Of a DNA stretch of 64,000 bases, positions 14,592-22,567 are shown piece by piece. The stretch comes from a virus. The stretch's first letter is position 1. The number at the start of each line of letters is the position of its first letter. The notes under the pieces were generated by a model that was not told the origin of the DNA, searched no databases, and saw only the letters and a list, made by a program, of their open reading frames with translations. A program made the position numbers and the translations under genes. Location of the stretch: positions 1-64,000 of the IMG/VR virus record IMGVR_UViG_3300007511_000007, one strand, 5' to 3'.

Positions 14592-15132
14592 CAGAAACTT
14601 CCACTTTGTCGCTGTAGAGTTCGAGTTTTTTGAGGGCATTCAAGTTGAAAGCCGAGCTACAAGACCAGCAATCGTGGTCATGCTTCTTGAATACCAACGG
14701 ATACATAGTGGCACTCCCAGACGTGGCGTAGCAATCTTCAGCTTCCAGATCCAATTTCGTGACCGTGGCGATACAAGGGCCAGAAATCAAGTGAACCACA
14801 ATGATCCTGTCCCCGACTTTGATCCCATCGGCAGATGTGATCCTATTCTCATATCTGCGCTTCCAAATCTCCGTCACACGGTCTTGATGCTCAACCGTCC
14901 AATCGTCAGTCTTCGCAGGAATGTCATCAGGGAGCTTCACGATCTCACAACCAATCGTTTGATGAACCGTGAACCCAAGCTTGCGCTTGGAGGGTTCCAC
15001 CTCAATGTCTGTCCGCTCAGTCGGGAACTCCCCAACGTATTCAGGCTCAGTCGGAATCTCAGCAGGATAGACGATCTTCGCTGGCCCCTGAACCCAACCC
15101 TTTCGCCAATCCTTCTTCTTTTCGTCAGTCAT
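14584..15132 (-). CDS. Unknown protein
   Basis: 182 residues with a basic, proline-rich N-terminus and a small domain GIKVGDRIIVVHLISGP that resembles a barrel fold. A Cys pair (DHDCWSCSS) occurs near the end. GAGGTGA precedes the ATG. It is transcribed together with the T5orf172 gene. Confidence 0.55.
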   Translation of the reverse strand: MTDEKKKDWRKGWVQGPAKIVYPAEIPTEPEYVGEFPTERTDIEVEPSKRKLGFTVHQTIGCEIVKLPDDIPAKTDDWTVEHQDRVTEIWKRRYENRITSADGIKVGDRIIVVHLISGPCIATVTKLDLEAEDCYATSGSATMYPLVFKKHDHDCWSCSSAFNLNALKKLELYSDKVEVSDD

Positions 15133-15181
15133 CTCAGTTCACCTCACACCTTATTCTACCCCATCAGGGTACAATAGACTC

Positions 15182-15532
15182 ATGTGGTGGGTTTACGTCA
15201 TTCAGTCAGAACAGACACGTCCCGGTGGAAGACCGGGATTCTTCTACGTGGGGTGTACCACGGAACCCGCACGACGCATACTCGAACATAATGGAATCCG
15301 GAAAGGCGGCGGCAAGTTCACATCCAAGTGGCGTCCATGGGTCGCACGCAGCTTGCACGGCCCCTACAAGGACAGAAGTACCGCAATGAAGGCAGAGTAC
15401 GCCCTCAAGCATGGAAAGCGGGGGAAAGGCCGTATACGATGGTCCACACAAGACTCCCCATGGTGTCGAGGTGAAGGGGTTCACCACCCATGGGTTTCTG
15501 ATCCTACACTCAAGGTCAAGGATTTCCCCTGA
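15182..15532 (+). CDS. GIY-YIG domain nuclease
   Basis: 116 residues. WWVYVIQSE (GIY-like strand), GFFYVGCTTEPARRILEHN (YIG-like strand plus the conserved Arg) and MKAEYALKHGKRGKGR (catalytic Glu) define a single small GIY-YIG domain like those in Slx1/UvrC-type proteins. No clear ribosome site. A TACAAT sits seven bases before the ATG, so the transcript may be leaderless. Confidence 0.78.
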   Translation: MWWVYVIQSEQTRPGGRPGFFYVGCTTEPARRILEHNGIRKGGGKFTSKWRPWVARSLHGPYKDRSTAMKAEYALKHGKRGKGRIRWSTQDSPWCRGEGVHHPWVSDPTLKVKDFP

Positions 15533-15541
15533 GAGCCAGAG

Positions 15542-16525
15542 TTAATGCTTCAAGAGGGTCACGCCATCCATGTACCCGGCTTCTGCAGGCATCAAGTCCT
15601 CCCGACCCAGAACCACAAGAGGATTCTTGAAAACTTCCATTTCTTTGATGGGCCTTAACCTCCTCACAACCCGCTTCTCCAGAAAGACCCCCAAAGCCTT
15701 GTGCGCCGCATACCAAAGATCATAGCCCTGCAACTTGTTCTCTTTTTTCACAGGGCGGAGCATTTGATGCAGCAGGAATCCCGCACTATTTTCTTTCCCG
15801 AAATCTTTTCCATAAGCAACTACCCTCAGGAACTCCTTCACTCGTTCAGGATCGTGGCCTTCACAAAGAGCACGGACAGCCGTACCACGAATCAACGCAT
15901 TCAGATTCTTCACTTTCGGGGATGACGCCAACACACTCACAATTTGATCCCGTAGAAGCGTTCCCCATGTCCGCAAGTCCTCCGAAATCGTAATCGTATA
16001 CCTCACCCGAGGACCAAAGATCGCCGCCTTGAGAGTAGACTCAAAGTTCCGATCCTCAAAATGGTATTCTCCTGTCAACACTAATCCATCTGAGTTTGTC
16101 CTCTTCGCACCTTTATCAAGACAAACCTGAACCTCCTGCTCCATATTAAAGAGGACATTGAATTCGACGGTACATCCAGAGGCAACAACTGCCGCCAACC
16201 GATGCTGCCCATCCAGAAGAATGCCATTCTGGGAGAACATTAATGGTTGGCCTACCAACCATGATCCACGTTTCATCTCATAGGAAAATTCCTTGACCTT
16301 ACGGGAACGAGTACGCCTGTTGTGCGTATTTCCCTTCAGTAGAACCCTAGCAACCTTGGGAGAAATTTGTGTTTTGACGCAGAGAACCTGAGTACCCTCG
16401 GCCTGCAACTTCTTCAGCATCCCCATGACCTGAGGGACATCCCGCAGAGAACGTTCTGTGGGAGCCATGCCGTCAAGAACTTCATCCAACCCCAAAGCAA
16501 ATGTGTCTTTCTTCGTTCTCATCAT
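15542..16525 (-). CDS. ParB-like phage protein with DGQHR motif
   Basis: 327 residues. NRRTRSRKVKEFSYEMKRGS then GILLDGQHRLAAVVASG is the ParB/sulfiredoxin-fold signature common in phage proteins of unknown role. The C-terminal half is helical and basic. Two consecutive ATGs (16525 and 16522) follow AGGAG; the second has better spacing. It ends ten bases from the convergent GIY-YIG gene. Confidence 0.7.
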   Translation of the reverse strand: MMRTKKDTFALGLDEVLDGMAPTERSLRDVPQVMGMLKKLQAEGTQVLCVKTQISPKVARVLLKGNTHNRRTRSRKVKEFSYEMKRGSWLVGQPLMFSQNGILLDGQHRLAAVVASGCTVEFNVLFNMEQEVQVCLDKGAKRTNSDGLVLTGEYHFEDRNFESTLKAAIFGPRVRYTITISEDLRTWGTLLRDQIVSVLASSPKVKNLNALIRGTAVRALCEGHDPERVKEFLRVVAYGKDFGKENSAGFLLHQMLRPVKKENKLQGYDLWYAAHKALGVFLEKRVVRRLRPIKEMEVFKNPLVVLGREDLMPAEAGYMDGVTLLKH

Positions 16526-16565
16526 TGCTCCTAAATCGCAAAAGCGACATCCAATTGCCGCACCT

Positions 16566-16596
16566 TATATACTCCAAAATGGAGGAAAAAACCCAA
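16566..16596 (-). promoter_or_regulatory. Promoter, TTGGGT-N19-TATATA
   Basis: On the minus strand TTGGGT is followed after 19 bases by TATATA inside GGAGTATATAAGG, whose GAG and AGG flanks match the plus-strand promoter family. It lies about 40 bases before the ParB-like gene. Confidence 0.45.
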
Positions 16597-16724
16597 ATTT
16601 CTGAGCTTTTCCGAAAAAACCCTGCAATTCCAAAGGGTTACACACTTAGAAGTAGTCGCCCCCCCCCTCATTTAAACCGCTCGAAGTTGAGTGCCTCTCC
16701 TGAACAAGCCAACAAAAATAGTAT

Positions 16725-16752
16725 GTTACGTTTTCTCCTCCACGAGTAGTAT
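16725..16752 (+). promoter_or_regulatory. Phage promoter, GTTACG-N16-TAGTAT
   Basis: GTTACG at 16725-16730, 16 bases, TAGTAT at 16747-16752, in the same GAGTAGTATAGG context as 4849 and 34987. It drives the DUF4258-like gene. Confidence 0.78.
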
Positions 16753-16756
16753 AGGT

Positions 16757-16782
16757 GTAGACCCACCAATAGAGGTGTCTAC
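16757..16782 (+). promoter_or_regulatory. Hairpin in 5' leader
   Basis: GTAGA pairs with TCTAC and CACC with GGTG, separated by a CC bulge and a six-base loop. It would form at the very 5' end of the transcript from the promoter just upstream, a place where such hairpins protect mRNA or bind a regulator. Confidence 0.4.
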
Positions 16783-16804
16783 TTTGACAACTTGGAGGAT
16801 CAAA

Positions 16805-17128
16805 ATGAACGCAGTGATTATTTCAGTGCCACTTAAGAAGAGGGAACTCGTAAAGAGCCGACACTCCCAGAAGCGGATGTCCCAACGAGGCATTCGCAAG
16901 AACGCAATTGAAGCCGTCATGAAGTTCGGACGGATCGTCAGGGGAAAGGGATGTCATCGCTTCTTTCTCGGCCACAAAGAAGTCAAACAGTGGGCAAGCA
17001 AAGGAGTAGACCTCAAAGCCCACCTCAACCTGCATGTCGTAACGGATGTGCATGAGACAACGGTTCTCACCGTCTACAGGGATTCGAGAACCAGATTGCC
17101 CGGATACTCAAGGAATGCTTCTCAGTGA
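16805..17128 (+). CDS. DUF4258-like small basic protein
   Basis: 107 residues. SRHSQKRMSQRGIRKNAIE, then a segment with GCHRFFLG, and VTDVHETTVLTVYRD follow the DUF4258 layout (H-S-x-x-R-x-x-x-R-G-I at the start and a final strand pair), a RelE/BrnT-like fold. Whether it acts as a toxin is unknown, and no antitoxin partner is visible. The start follows TTGGAGG. It is a single-gene unit with its own promoter. Confidence 0.6.
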   Translation: MNAVIISVPLKKRELVKSRHSQKRMSQRGIRKNAIEAVMKFGRIVRGKGCHRFFLGHKEVKQWASKGVDLKAHLNLHVVTDVHETTVLTVYRDSRTRLPGYSRNASQ

Positions 17129-17138
17129 ACCCAACATC

Positions 17139-17163
17139 GTGGGGGAAACTTGAATCCCCCCAC
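17139..17163 (+). terminator. Hairpin after the DUF4258-like gene
   Basis: GTGGGGG (17139-17145) pairs with CCCCCAC (17157-17163) around an 11-base loop, ten bases after the stop codon. There is no T run, so termination is plausible but not assured. Confidence 0.4.
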
Positions 17164-17196
17164 TGACCAGAGACCCGAATCCCAACCTTGTTCATC

Positions 17197-17382
17197 TTAG
17201 ACGACCTCAAATTGGAAACAATTTACAGTGCCCATCACCGTGCTCCCATCTTTGAAGTAGCCGAAGGAAAAATGGGAGACACCCGGTGGGCTGTCTTCTG
17301 TTCTGATCCTGTGCGCCCTCAAAGTCAAAGACATCTTGCCATTTTCAAAACCCGAACGGTCAATCGAAACCTCAATAGTCAT
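17197..17382 (-). CDS. Small unknown protein
   Basis: 61 residues beginning MTIEVSIDRSGFENGKMSL, predicted all-beta. An AGGAGGTG site lies four bases before the ATG at 17382, which fixes the start. A TATAGT element lies about 20 bases upstream. Function unknown. Confidence 0.55.
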   Translation of the reverse strand: MTIEVSIDRSGFENGKMSLTLRAHRIRTEDSPPGVSHFSFGYFKDGSTVMGTVNCFQFEVV

Positions 17383-17401
17383 TGGACACCTCCTATTCAA
17401 A

Positions 17402-17650
17402 CTATACCACAGACCCCGGCCTCAATGCCAGGAGCAACTTCTGTCCTCGGGGAGAACTCACGGGAACGAATGCGGCCTCAGATTCGCAGTGGGGGCAGAC
17501 CTTGTACTTTGAAGAAAGCCGCCAAACCGAGTAGAGCAACCCCGGTAGAAGAAAGAATAGCCACAGCACCAATTCGATGAAACAACCCCCTCGGGTTACG
17601 GTCTTGCGACGCCCTATGTACCCGCAATTGGGACAGATCGATTCTTTCAT
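17402..17650 (-). CDS. Zinc-ribbon membrane protein
   Basis: 82 residues: CPNCGY at the N-terminus, one hydrophobic segment (FIELVLWLFFLLPGLLYSVW), then CPHCES. The two CxxC knuckles flank the membrane segment, a layout of small zinc-ribbon membrane proteins. Relatives with similar hydrophobic cores include superinfection-immunity-type proteins, but that role is a guess here. GAGGTG precedes the ATG. Confidence 0.6.
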   Translation of the reverse strand: MKESICPNCGYIGRRKTVTRGGCFIELVLWLFFLLPGLLYSVWRLSSKYKVCPHCESEAAFVPVSSPRGQKLLLALRPGSVV

Positions 17651-18963
17651 CGAACACCTCTTCGCTGTTTCTTTTTCCCAAACGGCTTTGGTTTCTCGTC
17701 TTTTGTGTGAGTAGTTTCCGTGAATTCAAGAAAATCCTCGTCATCGAGTATCCGCTTGATCCTAGATTCTTGGACTTCAGGCTCAATTGCCCGCTCCTTC
17801 AGCCATGCTTTGTGGCCCCAATCGGGTTGAACTGCATTCCCCCGGTGTCTACGACTTTCAGAAAGTGCCGCAAGCTGTCCAAACTCCTGTGCGTGGATAT
17901 CAGCATATTCTTTGCTCACAATGAAATCTGCGCTATCTAAAGATCTGTTCCCGTTCTGTGTAAAGTTTCTTGATCCTTTCCACACAGCTTCCCAAACAAC
18001 TCTTTCCTTCACATCCGCTTCCTCCACGGCAAAAAAAAGATCATTTCGGGCAGCGACCTCGACATCAAGCTGCTCCCACCATTTGTCACAAACTGCCCAC
18101 GATGGCTTGGGCGGCACAATACGAGAGTCTCTCAATACAATTCTCTTCGCACCCCCGACAGTTCTGACTTTCCCAAAAACGAGGAACTTATGGTGCAGGA
18201 TCGGTGCCGCATAGTCGGTATTCAGTTCGGTGTCACCAAAACAACGGGCACCCCCAAAAGAATCTTCAGGGTCCAGCCCCGGCCAATTCTCCCAAAAACT
18301 TCGGGGCATATCCCGCAGCAAAAGTGAGTTATCCTCTAAACCCCAGACGCCCGGAGACGATTCCAACGCATCTGTCTTGGCCACAACAAAAGCGCAACCC
18401 CTCTTCAATTCTTGCATCGCCCCCAAGAGACTGCTCAACGTGAACCAAGCCATACACCCAAGGACAGCGTCATATTGTCTGAGATACCCCTTCAAAGGGG
18501 TCTCCAAATCTCGGAAATGAGAAGTAACAGAAACGGTGTGGGGGATGCCACCATAACATTGGAGGAGCTTTTCATCCATTCGGGACAAAGAGTTCAAACT
18601 GAACTCTTTCCCGATCTTCCTTCTGAGGTGCCTTCGATACTCTTCAAGAGCATCTTCCCGTTCGATCTCGGGATGTACCTTCACCCAACCTTTTATGAAC
18701 TCAGCTTCCCCAAATCGTAAGCCATCGGCGGTCAACACTCCAGACAACACCGCAACCTTATGAGCATGGAAATTCCGCTTCTCCTCGGGGGTCTTGAAAA
18801 ATACCTCTACCTCCGAATCCCAATAGGAACGTCGACAGTATCTGTCCTGCCATCCCCGAACTAAGACAATGCTGCCACCATCATCGGGAACATCAACCTG
18901 AAGAGTTGTAGCCCCTTCCATAAAAAGACCGGAAATACCAGAGGGTGTCTTTTCAACTTTCAT
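17647..18963 (-). CDS. Phospholipase D-like (single HKD-type motif) protein
   Basis: 438 residues. APILHHKFLVFGK is the H-x-K half of a PLD motif with Gly in place of the usual Asp, and WKGSRNFTQNGNRSLDS is the GSxNxT segment that follows it in PLD nucleases. Only one copy is seen, so activity would need a dimer. The first 130 residues are unrecognised and the C-terminus is very basic (KPFGKKKQRRGVR). Overlaps the upstream gene's end by 11 bases and is followed immediately by the zinc-ribbon gene. Confidence 0.68.
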   Translation of the reverse strand: MKVEKTPSGISGLFMEGATTLQVDVPDDGGSIVLVRGWQDRYCRRSYWDSEVEVFFKTPEEKRNFHAHKVAVLSGVLTADGLRFGEAEFIKGWVKVHPEIEREDALEEYRRHLRRKIGKEFSLNSLSRMDEKLLQCYGGIPHTVSVTSHFRDLETPLKGYLRQYDAVLGCMAWFTLSSLLGAMQELKRGCAFVVAKTDALESSPGVWGLEDNSLLLRDMPRSFWENWPGLDPEDSFGGARCFGDTELNTDYAAPILHHKFLVFGKVRTVGGAKRIVLRDSRIVPPKPSWAVCDKWWEQLDVEVAARNDLFFAVEEADVKERVVWEAVWKGSRNFTQNGNRSLDSADFIVSKEYADIHAQEFGQLAALSESRRHRGNAVQPDWGHKAWLKERAIEPEVQESRIKRILDDEDFLEFTETTHTKDEKPKPFGKKKQRRGVR

Positions 18964-19231
18964 GAGTCACTCTGGCAGCCAACTCCCTCAACTTCGGGAG
19001 TGACCCGATCACCACATGGGAAAAGTTCACACAAGGAGAAACAGTGGCCCAAACCAACCTGACTCCACTTTTCTCAAGCTCTTTCAGGCAACATGCCACA
19101 ACGCCGTCGGAGTGTCGCCCTCCAAGTTTCCAGTCCTGAATCAGTTGGTAAGACACACTAACATTCTTATTGAGTTGGAACTCACGATGCAAAAAACGAA
19201 GCAGATCTCGGGTCTTTTCCGAACAAAACAT
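18953..19231 (-). CDS. Small unknown protein
   Basis: 92 residues opening MFCSEKTRDLLRFLHREFQL, with two predicted helices and a possible winged-helix outline (DGVVACCLKELEKSGVRLVW). GAGAGGGG lies upstream. It is co-transcribed with the PLD-like gene. No family recognised. Confidence 0.5.
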   Translation of the reverse strand: MFCSEKTRDLLRFLHREFQLNKNVSVSYQLIQDWKLGGRHSDGVVACCLKELEKSGVRLVWATVSPCVNFSHVVIGSLPKLRELAARVTHES

Positions 19232-19327
19232 AGTTTACCCCTCTCGCAAACCACTCATCTGAACTACTCCATTTCACCAAAAAACCCCGAAAGCCTCAAC
19301 TTTGCCCCCTCGGGATCAGCCTTCAAT

Positions 19328-20818
19328 TCACTCCTCAAGAAGCATGTCAATAACATTTGGCCCCTTTACCATCTTCCGATATCCACCACGACGCCATTTG
19401 GCAACATACTTTTTGATCCTTTCAGCAACTCGTTTGGGATCGTGTTTGATCTCACTCTCCCATAAGACCAAGCAAGAGATGCCTTGATCCTCATAAAACC
19501 TTTCTACCTCTCTCCTATGGGTAAAACGATCCTTCCCAGTCTTTTGTGGGCCATGCCAGTAGTCACCAAAGATTTCGATCAGAGCACTCGTCCTGAGATC
19601 GTTCAACTTGGTACCATCCCGATAGGCGTCCAACTGTGCCCGTGTCAAGATTATAAAATCTGGATTCCGATTTTGGGAGGTCTCTTCGCTTCCCACCCAA
19701 TAAGACCCATCTCCAGCATACACCACAAATTCTGTGGACAATCCATTTACCTGTTGCTCAAGTTTATTTGGGCTAGTGTGAGTTTGATTTGACCACATGC
19801 TTTGAGGGGGAAAGGGGACACCATACTTTTGTGTCCAAACTTTCTTGATCTTCCTCTTGATCTCCTCACTTTTCGACGGATTATCCACTCCATACTTCTC
19901 CAACCATGTCTTTTGCGCTTTCGCCCGCACCTCTGGGCATTGCTGAGAATGTCTCCCCCCATGATTGGCCAGGTTTGTCTCGTAGGCTTGCTGTTGAATT
20001 GTAGGATCAAGTAATGGGTTCTCTACACCATACTTCTCCATGAATACAGCAGCCAACCTCTCCCGCACTTCCTCAGACTTCATAGGATGCACAACACCCC
20101 ACTTCTCCAAACACACAGCTTTGAACTTTTCTTTAAACTCGTCTGTCTCGAAGTAATGCTCCGATCCATACCTCTCCCTGTTTGTCTCCCTTGTCTTCTC
20201 TTGAATCTCAGGGACTCTCTGAGGACATGTCTCCCCATACTTAGACTCCATACCCTCCTGTGCCCTTTTTGTACCCTCCTGACCCCCCAAAGGGTTCTCA
20301 TGCCCATACTTCACCAGATTCGTAGCTGCACGTTTTCTCTGTACCTCAGGGGCAATCGCAGCATGGTTTACGCCGTACTTCTCTTTGGCAGTCTCTCGGG
20401 ACTTCTCCTTGACCCCCTCATCCTGAAAAACGTTATCCACACCATATCTCTTCTTGACCGTCTTCTTGCGTTTCTCAAGCGTTGTTGAAAGCCTCACGGG
20501 GGCACCCGGAAACTTCATCTTGTACTCGCCCTCAGTCAAACCATGAACCTTCTTCAAATGATCCATCATACGAGTAAACCGGAAATCCCACCCATATTGA
20601 AGACAGACTTTGCATTGGACGTAATCCTGCCCCTCAACCAGCCTCTCTCCAAATAGATGTTTCTTTGAATACTTGTCCCACTTGAAGTATGGCAGTGGAT
20701 CACCAAACTGCTCTTTCCACCCCTCACACTCAGATGTGTGTTCATGAATCTTCTTTGGTGCCATCCTGTGACCACACGCAGGACAACTGATACTGCCACG
20801 ATCTTCATTTCTTGGCAT
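19328..20818 (-). CDS. Free-standing homing endonuclease with tandem YGV repeats and Vsr-like nuclease domain
   Basis: 496 residues. The N-terminus has a zinc finger (SCPACGHRMA) and a second Cys pair (QCKVCLQYGW) with a following HLKKVHGLT. The middle holds about eight roughly 30-residue repeats with the core KYGVDNP (KKRYGVDNVF, KEKYGVNHAA, EKYGVENPLL), a DNA-recognition repeat of phage homing endonucleases. The C-terminus (ALIEIFGDYWHG, CLVLWESEIKHDP) matches the Vsr/EDxHD nuclease fold. The start at 20818 is chosen for GGGAGGAG seven bases upstream. It probably invaded this site as a mobile gene. Confidence 0.75.
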   Translation of the reverse strand: MPRNEDRGSISCPACGHRMAPKKIHEHTSECEGWKEQFGDPLPYFKWDKYSKKHLFGERLVEGQDYVQCKVCLQYGWDFRFTRMMDHLKKVHGLTEGEYKMKFPGAPVRLSTTLEKRKKTVKKRYGVDNVFQDEGVKEKSRETAKEKYGVNHAAIAPEVQRKRAATNLVKYGHENPLGGQEGTKRAQEGMESKYGETCPQRVPEIQEKTRETNRERYGSEHYFETDEFKEKFKAVCLEKWGVVHPMKSEEVRERLAAVFMEKYGVENPLLDPTIQQQAYETNLANHGGRHSQQCPEVRAKAQKTWLEKYGVDNPSKSEEIKRKIKKVWTQKYGVPFPPQSMWSNQTHTSPNKLEQQVNGLSTEFVVYAGDGSYWVGSEETSQNRNPDFIILTRAQLDAYRDGTKLNDLRTSALIEIFGDYWHGPQKTGKDRFTHRREVERFYEDQGISCLVLWESEIKHDPKRVAERIKKYVAKWRRGGYRKMVKGPNVIDMLLEE

Positions 20819-20832
20819 GAGCAACTCCTCCC

Positions 20833-20850
20833 ATGCGGGAACTCCCGCAT
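20833..20850 (-). promoter_or_regulatory. Hairpin next to the ribosome site of the homing endonuclease gene
   Basis: A perfect eight-base stem (ATGCGGGA / TCCCGCAT) with a two-base loop lies directly before the GGGAGGAG ribosome site. Hairpins at this position limit translation of some T4 homing endonucleases, so a similar role is possible. Confidence 0.45.
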
Positions 20851-20952
20851 GAAACATGCTACCCAAGCGTATCTAGGTTGTCAAGAAAGAAATGACAAGA
20901 GAGGCGAAAGCTCGGAAAACCCTAATGATAACAGACACATCGGAGGGAAACC

Positions 20953-21591
20953 TTAGAGAAAATTCCGGGGTGAGAGGACGCCCCGGCCCACATTTGCACC
21001 AAAAGCCGATCTAATTCCTACCCCATATTTGGGCTGACGCAATCCACGGATATATTTGACGGTCATCATCTTGGTTTCAGTGGCTTTCTCGAATTGCGTC
21101 TCGGCATTCTGCTTGAGCGACTCGTACTTGGAAGACTTCTCGATGTCCAATGAAACCCCACCAATCGAGTATGAGTTGTGCGCCAAGATCCCATTGGCAA
21201 GAAAGAAGTTCTCGGGGCCGGGAACCGACAGGTCAAAGGTAAACTCCTCAGGGTCAACATCCTGCACACGGGTCACGAGAGGAGCTACGATTTGGTCCTC
21301 AACCTGCGCTATGATGGCCGAACCACATTCAAGCCCCCCTGAAAGGACAGGAACGAGCTTTCTCCCTTCACTGGTGAACAAGCTATGGTCTTCTGTACAA
21401 ACGACGCTCTGGGACTCCCCAACGAGGCTCACCGTCACTTCCACCATTCGTTTCTGGGGGGTATGGTGACGCATGATGTCGGAAACCGAGTGCAGAGAAA
21501 CCTCTCCTGTTTCCCTATCGGCTGCTTTGACCCTGAGTTGGCCCGCAAGAAACGCTTTCTTGATCTCGGCTCGTGTCTGACTATCCAACAT
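20953..21591 (-). CDS. C-half of split-intein protein: intein-C (139 aa) plus virion-protein C-extein (73 aa)
   Basis: 212 residues from an ATG with GGGAGG eight bases upstream. Residues 1-139 are the C-terminal part of an intein: block B as VCTEDHSLF, block F as FDLSVPGPENFFLANG and the end ILAHN followed by Ser+1. Residues 140-212 (SYSIGGVSLDIEKSSKYESL onward) are the C-extein, rich in basic residues and ending GRGVLSPRNFL, like a phage structural or connector protein. It pairs with the 22564-23334 product. The start overlaps the end of the intervening endonuclease gene by 11 bases. Confidence 0.85.
   Translation of the reverse strand: MLDSQTRAEIKKAFLAGQLRVKAADRETGEVSLHSVSDIMRHHTPQKRMVEVTVSLVGESQSVVCTEDHSLFTSEGRKLVPVLSGGLECGSAIIAQVEDQIVAPLVTRVQDVDPEEFTFDLSVPGPENFFLANGILAHNSYSIGGVSLDIEKSSKYESLKQNAETQFEKATETKMMTVKYIRGLRQPKYGVGIRSAFGANVGRGVLSPRNFL
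21175..21591 (-). other. Split intein, C-terminal fragment
   Basis: 139 residues carrying nearly all of the splicing fold (blocks B, F and G) but no first residue. The segment KAADRETGEVSLHSVSDIM resembles the strand that normally follows block A. The last residues are His-Asn, then Ser+1 of the extein. Confidence 0.82.
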
Positions 21592-22567
21592 TGCAAAACC
21601 TCCCACGATCCTCTAAATCCAAAACGGCTTTTCGGATTCGCTTCAAACAGCTTTCGGGATCTTGTCTGATTTCATGTTCCCAAAAGGCGAGCAATGTCCA
21701 CCCTCGGTTTCTCAAATAGGTTGCCTTGCTCTTATCGGTTGTGAGCGTGCCTTTCGGCCCCGTCAATTTACATTCAGGGCAACTGTGCCAATAGCACCCG
21801 TTGATCTCTACCGATAACTTAAGCTCGGGGATCGCCTCATCTATTGAGTAGTACCCAACCTCATGTTCCGTCTCGAATCCCACCAACCCGAACTCAATCA
21901 TTCTCTCCTTGAACTCAAGATGCAACTTTGTTCTCTTCTTCTTGATGTGCCTGCGAGCCTGCTTCGCCATTTCTAAAGACAACTCTTTATTGTCCCGATG
22001 CCAGCCCTCGACAGCTTCTCTGAGATCCCCATTCTCCCATCTCTCTTTGGACTGTTGGCGACGCAACTCTCGATACTCTGGGGTCTTGTTGAGGGCCGTC
22101 AGATGCGCCGCAGCTTGTTCTCGATAGGGGCCAGCCTGCATACGTTTCGACGCTTCTGAGATCTGCTGTCGTGTGATTTCTCCCACCGGGGTCTGGAACC
22201 TCTTTTTGAGCTTCTCAGACTGTGCTTCCTTTTGCCCCTCGGACTTCGCTTTCCGCCCCCTCGTAAACGCACTCATCAACGGGGCCTCGGGGAACTTCCC
22301 CACGTAGTCTTTCAGAGACACCCCCGAACACGCCTTGAGATGCCTTGGTGAAATCATGTTCTGGAAAGCCCCACACTCTTTGCACAGGATGTAGTGCTCC
22401 CCTTCGATCAACCTTTCTTGTAGGTGCTCATAGGAGAAGAAAATCGTAGGACGTTTGCCTTCTTTACGGGAGTGCTCACACACTATTCCTGATTCGACCA
22501 AGGCCGAAAAGGTCTTGGCGTTGAACCCATAGCGCAGGAGCACTTGTCGTTTCGTCAACAGAGTCAC
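21581..22567 (-). CDS. Free-standing Vsr-like homing endonuclease between the intein halves
   Basis: 328 residues from GTG at 22567, overlapping the stop of the upstream gene. It has an N-terminal helix-turn-helix-like segment, a Cys pair (LCKECGAFQN), a SLKDYVGKFPEAP segment echoing the 19328-20818 product, and a C-terminal nuclease domain: LSVEINGCYWHSCPEC, then GWTLLAFWEHEIRQDP, the Vsr/EDxHD pattern. Such genes occur between split-intein halves in fractured phage genes, where they promote spread of the whole arrangement. Confidence 0.82.
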   Translation of the reverse strand: MTLLTKRQVLLRYGFNAKTFSALVESGIVCEHSRKEGKRPTIFFSYEHLQERLIEGEHYILCKECGAFQNMISPRHLKACSGVSLKDYVGKFPEAPLMSAFTRGRKAKSEGQKEAQSEKLKKRFQTPVGEITRQQISEASKRMQAGPYREQAAAHLTALNKTPEYRELRRQQSKERWENGDLREAVEGWHRDNKELSLEMAKQARRHIKKKRTKLHLEFKERMIEFGLVGFETEHEVGYYSIDEAIPELKLSVEINGCYWHSCPECKLTGPKGTLTTDKSKATYLRNRGWTLLAFWEHEIRQDPESCLKRIRKAVLDLEDRGRFCNVG

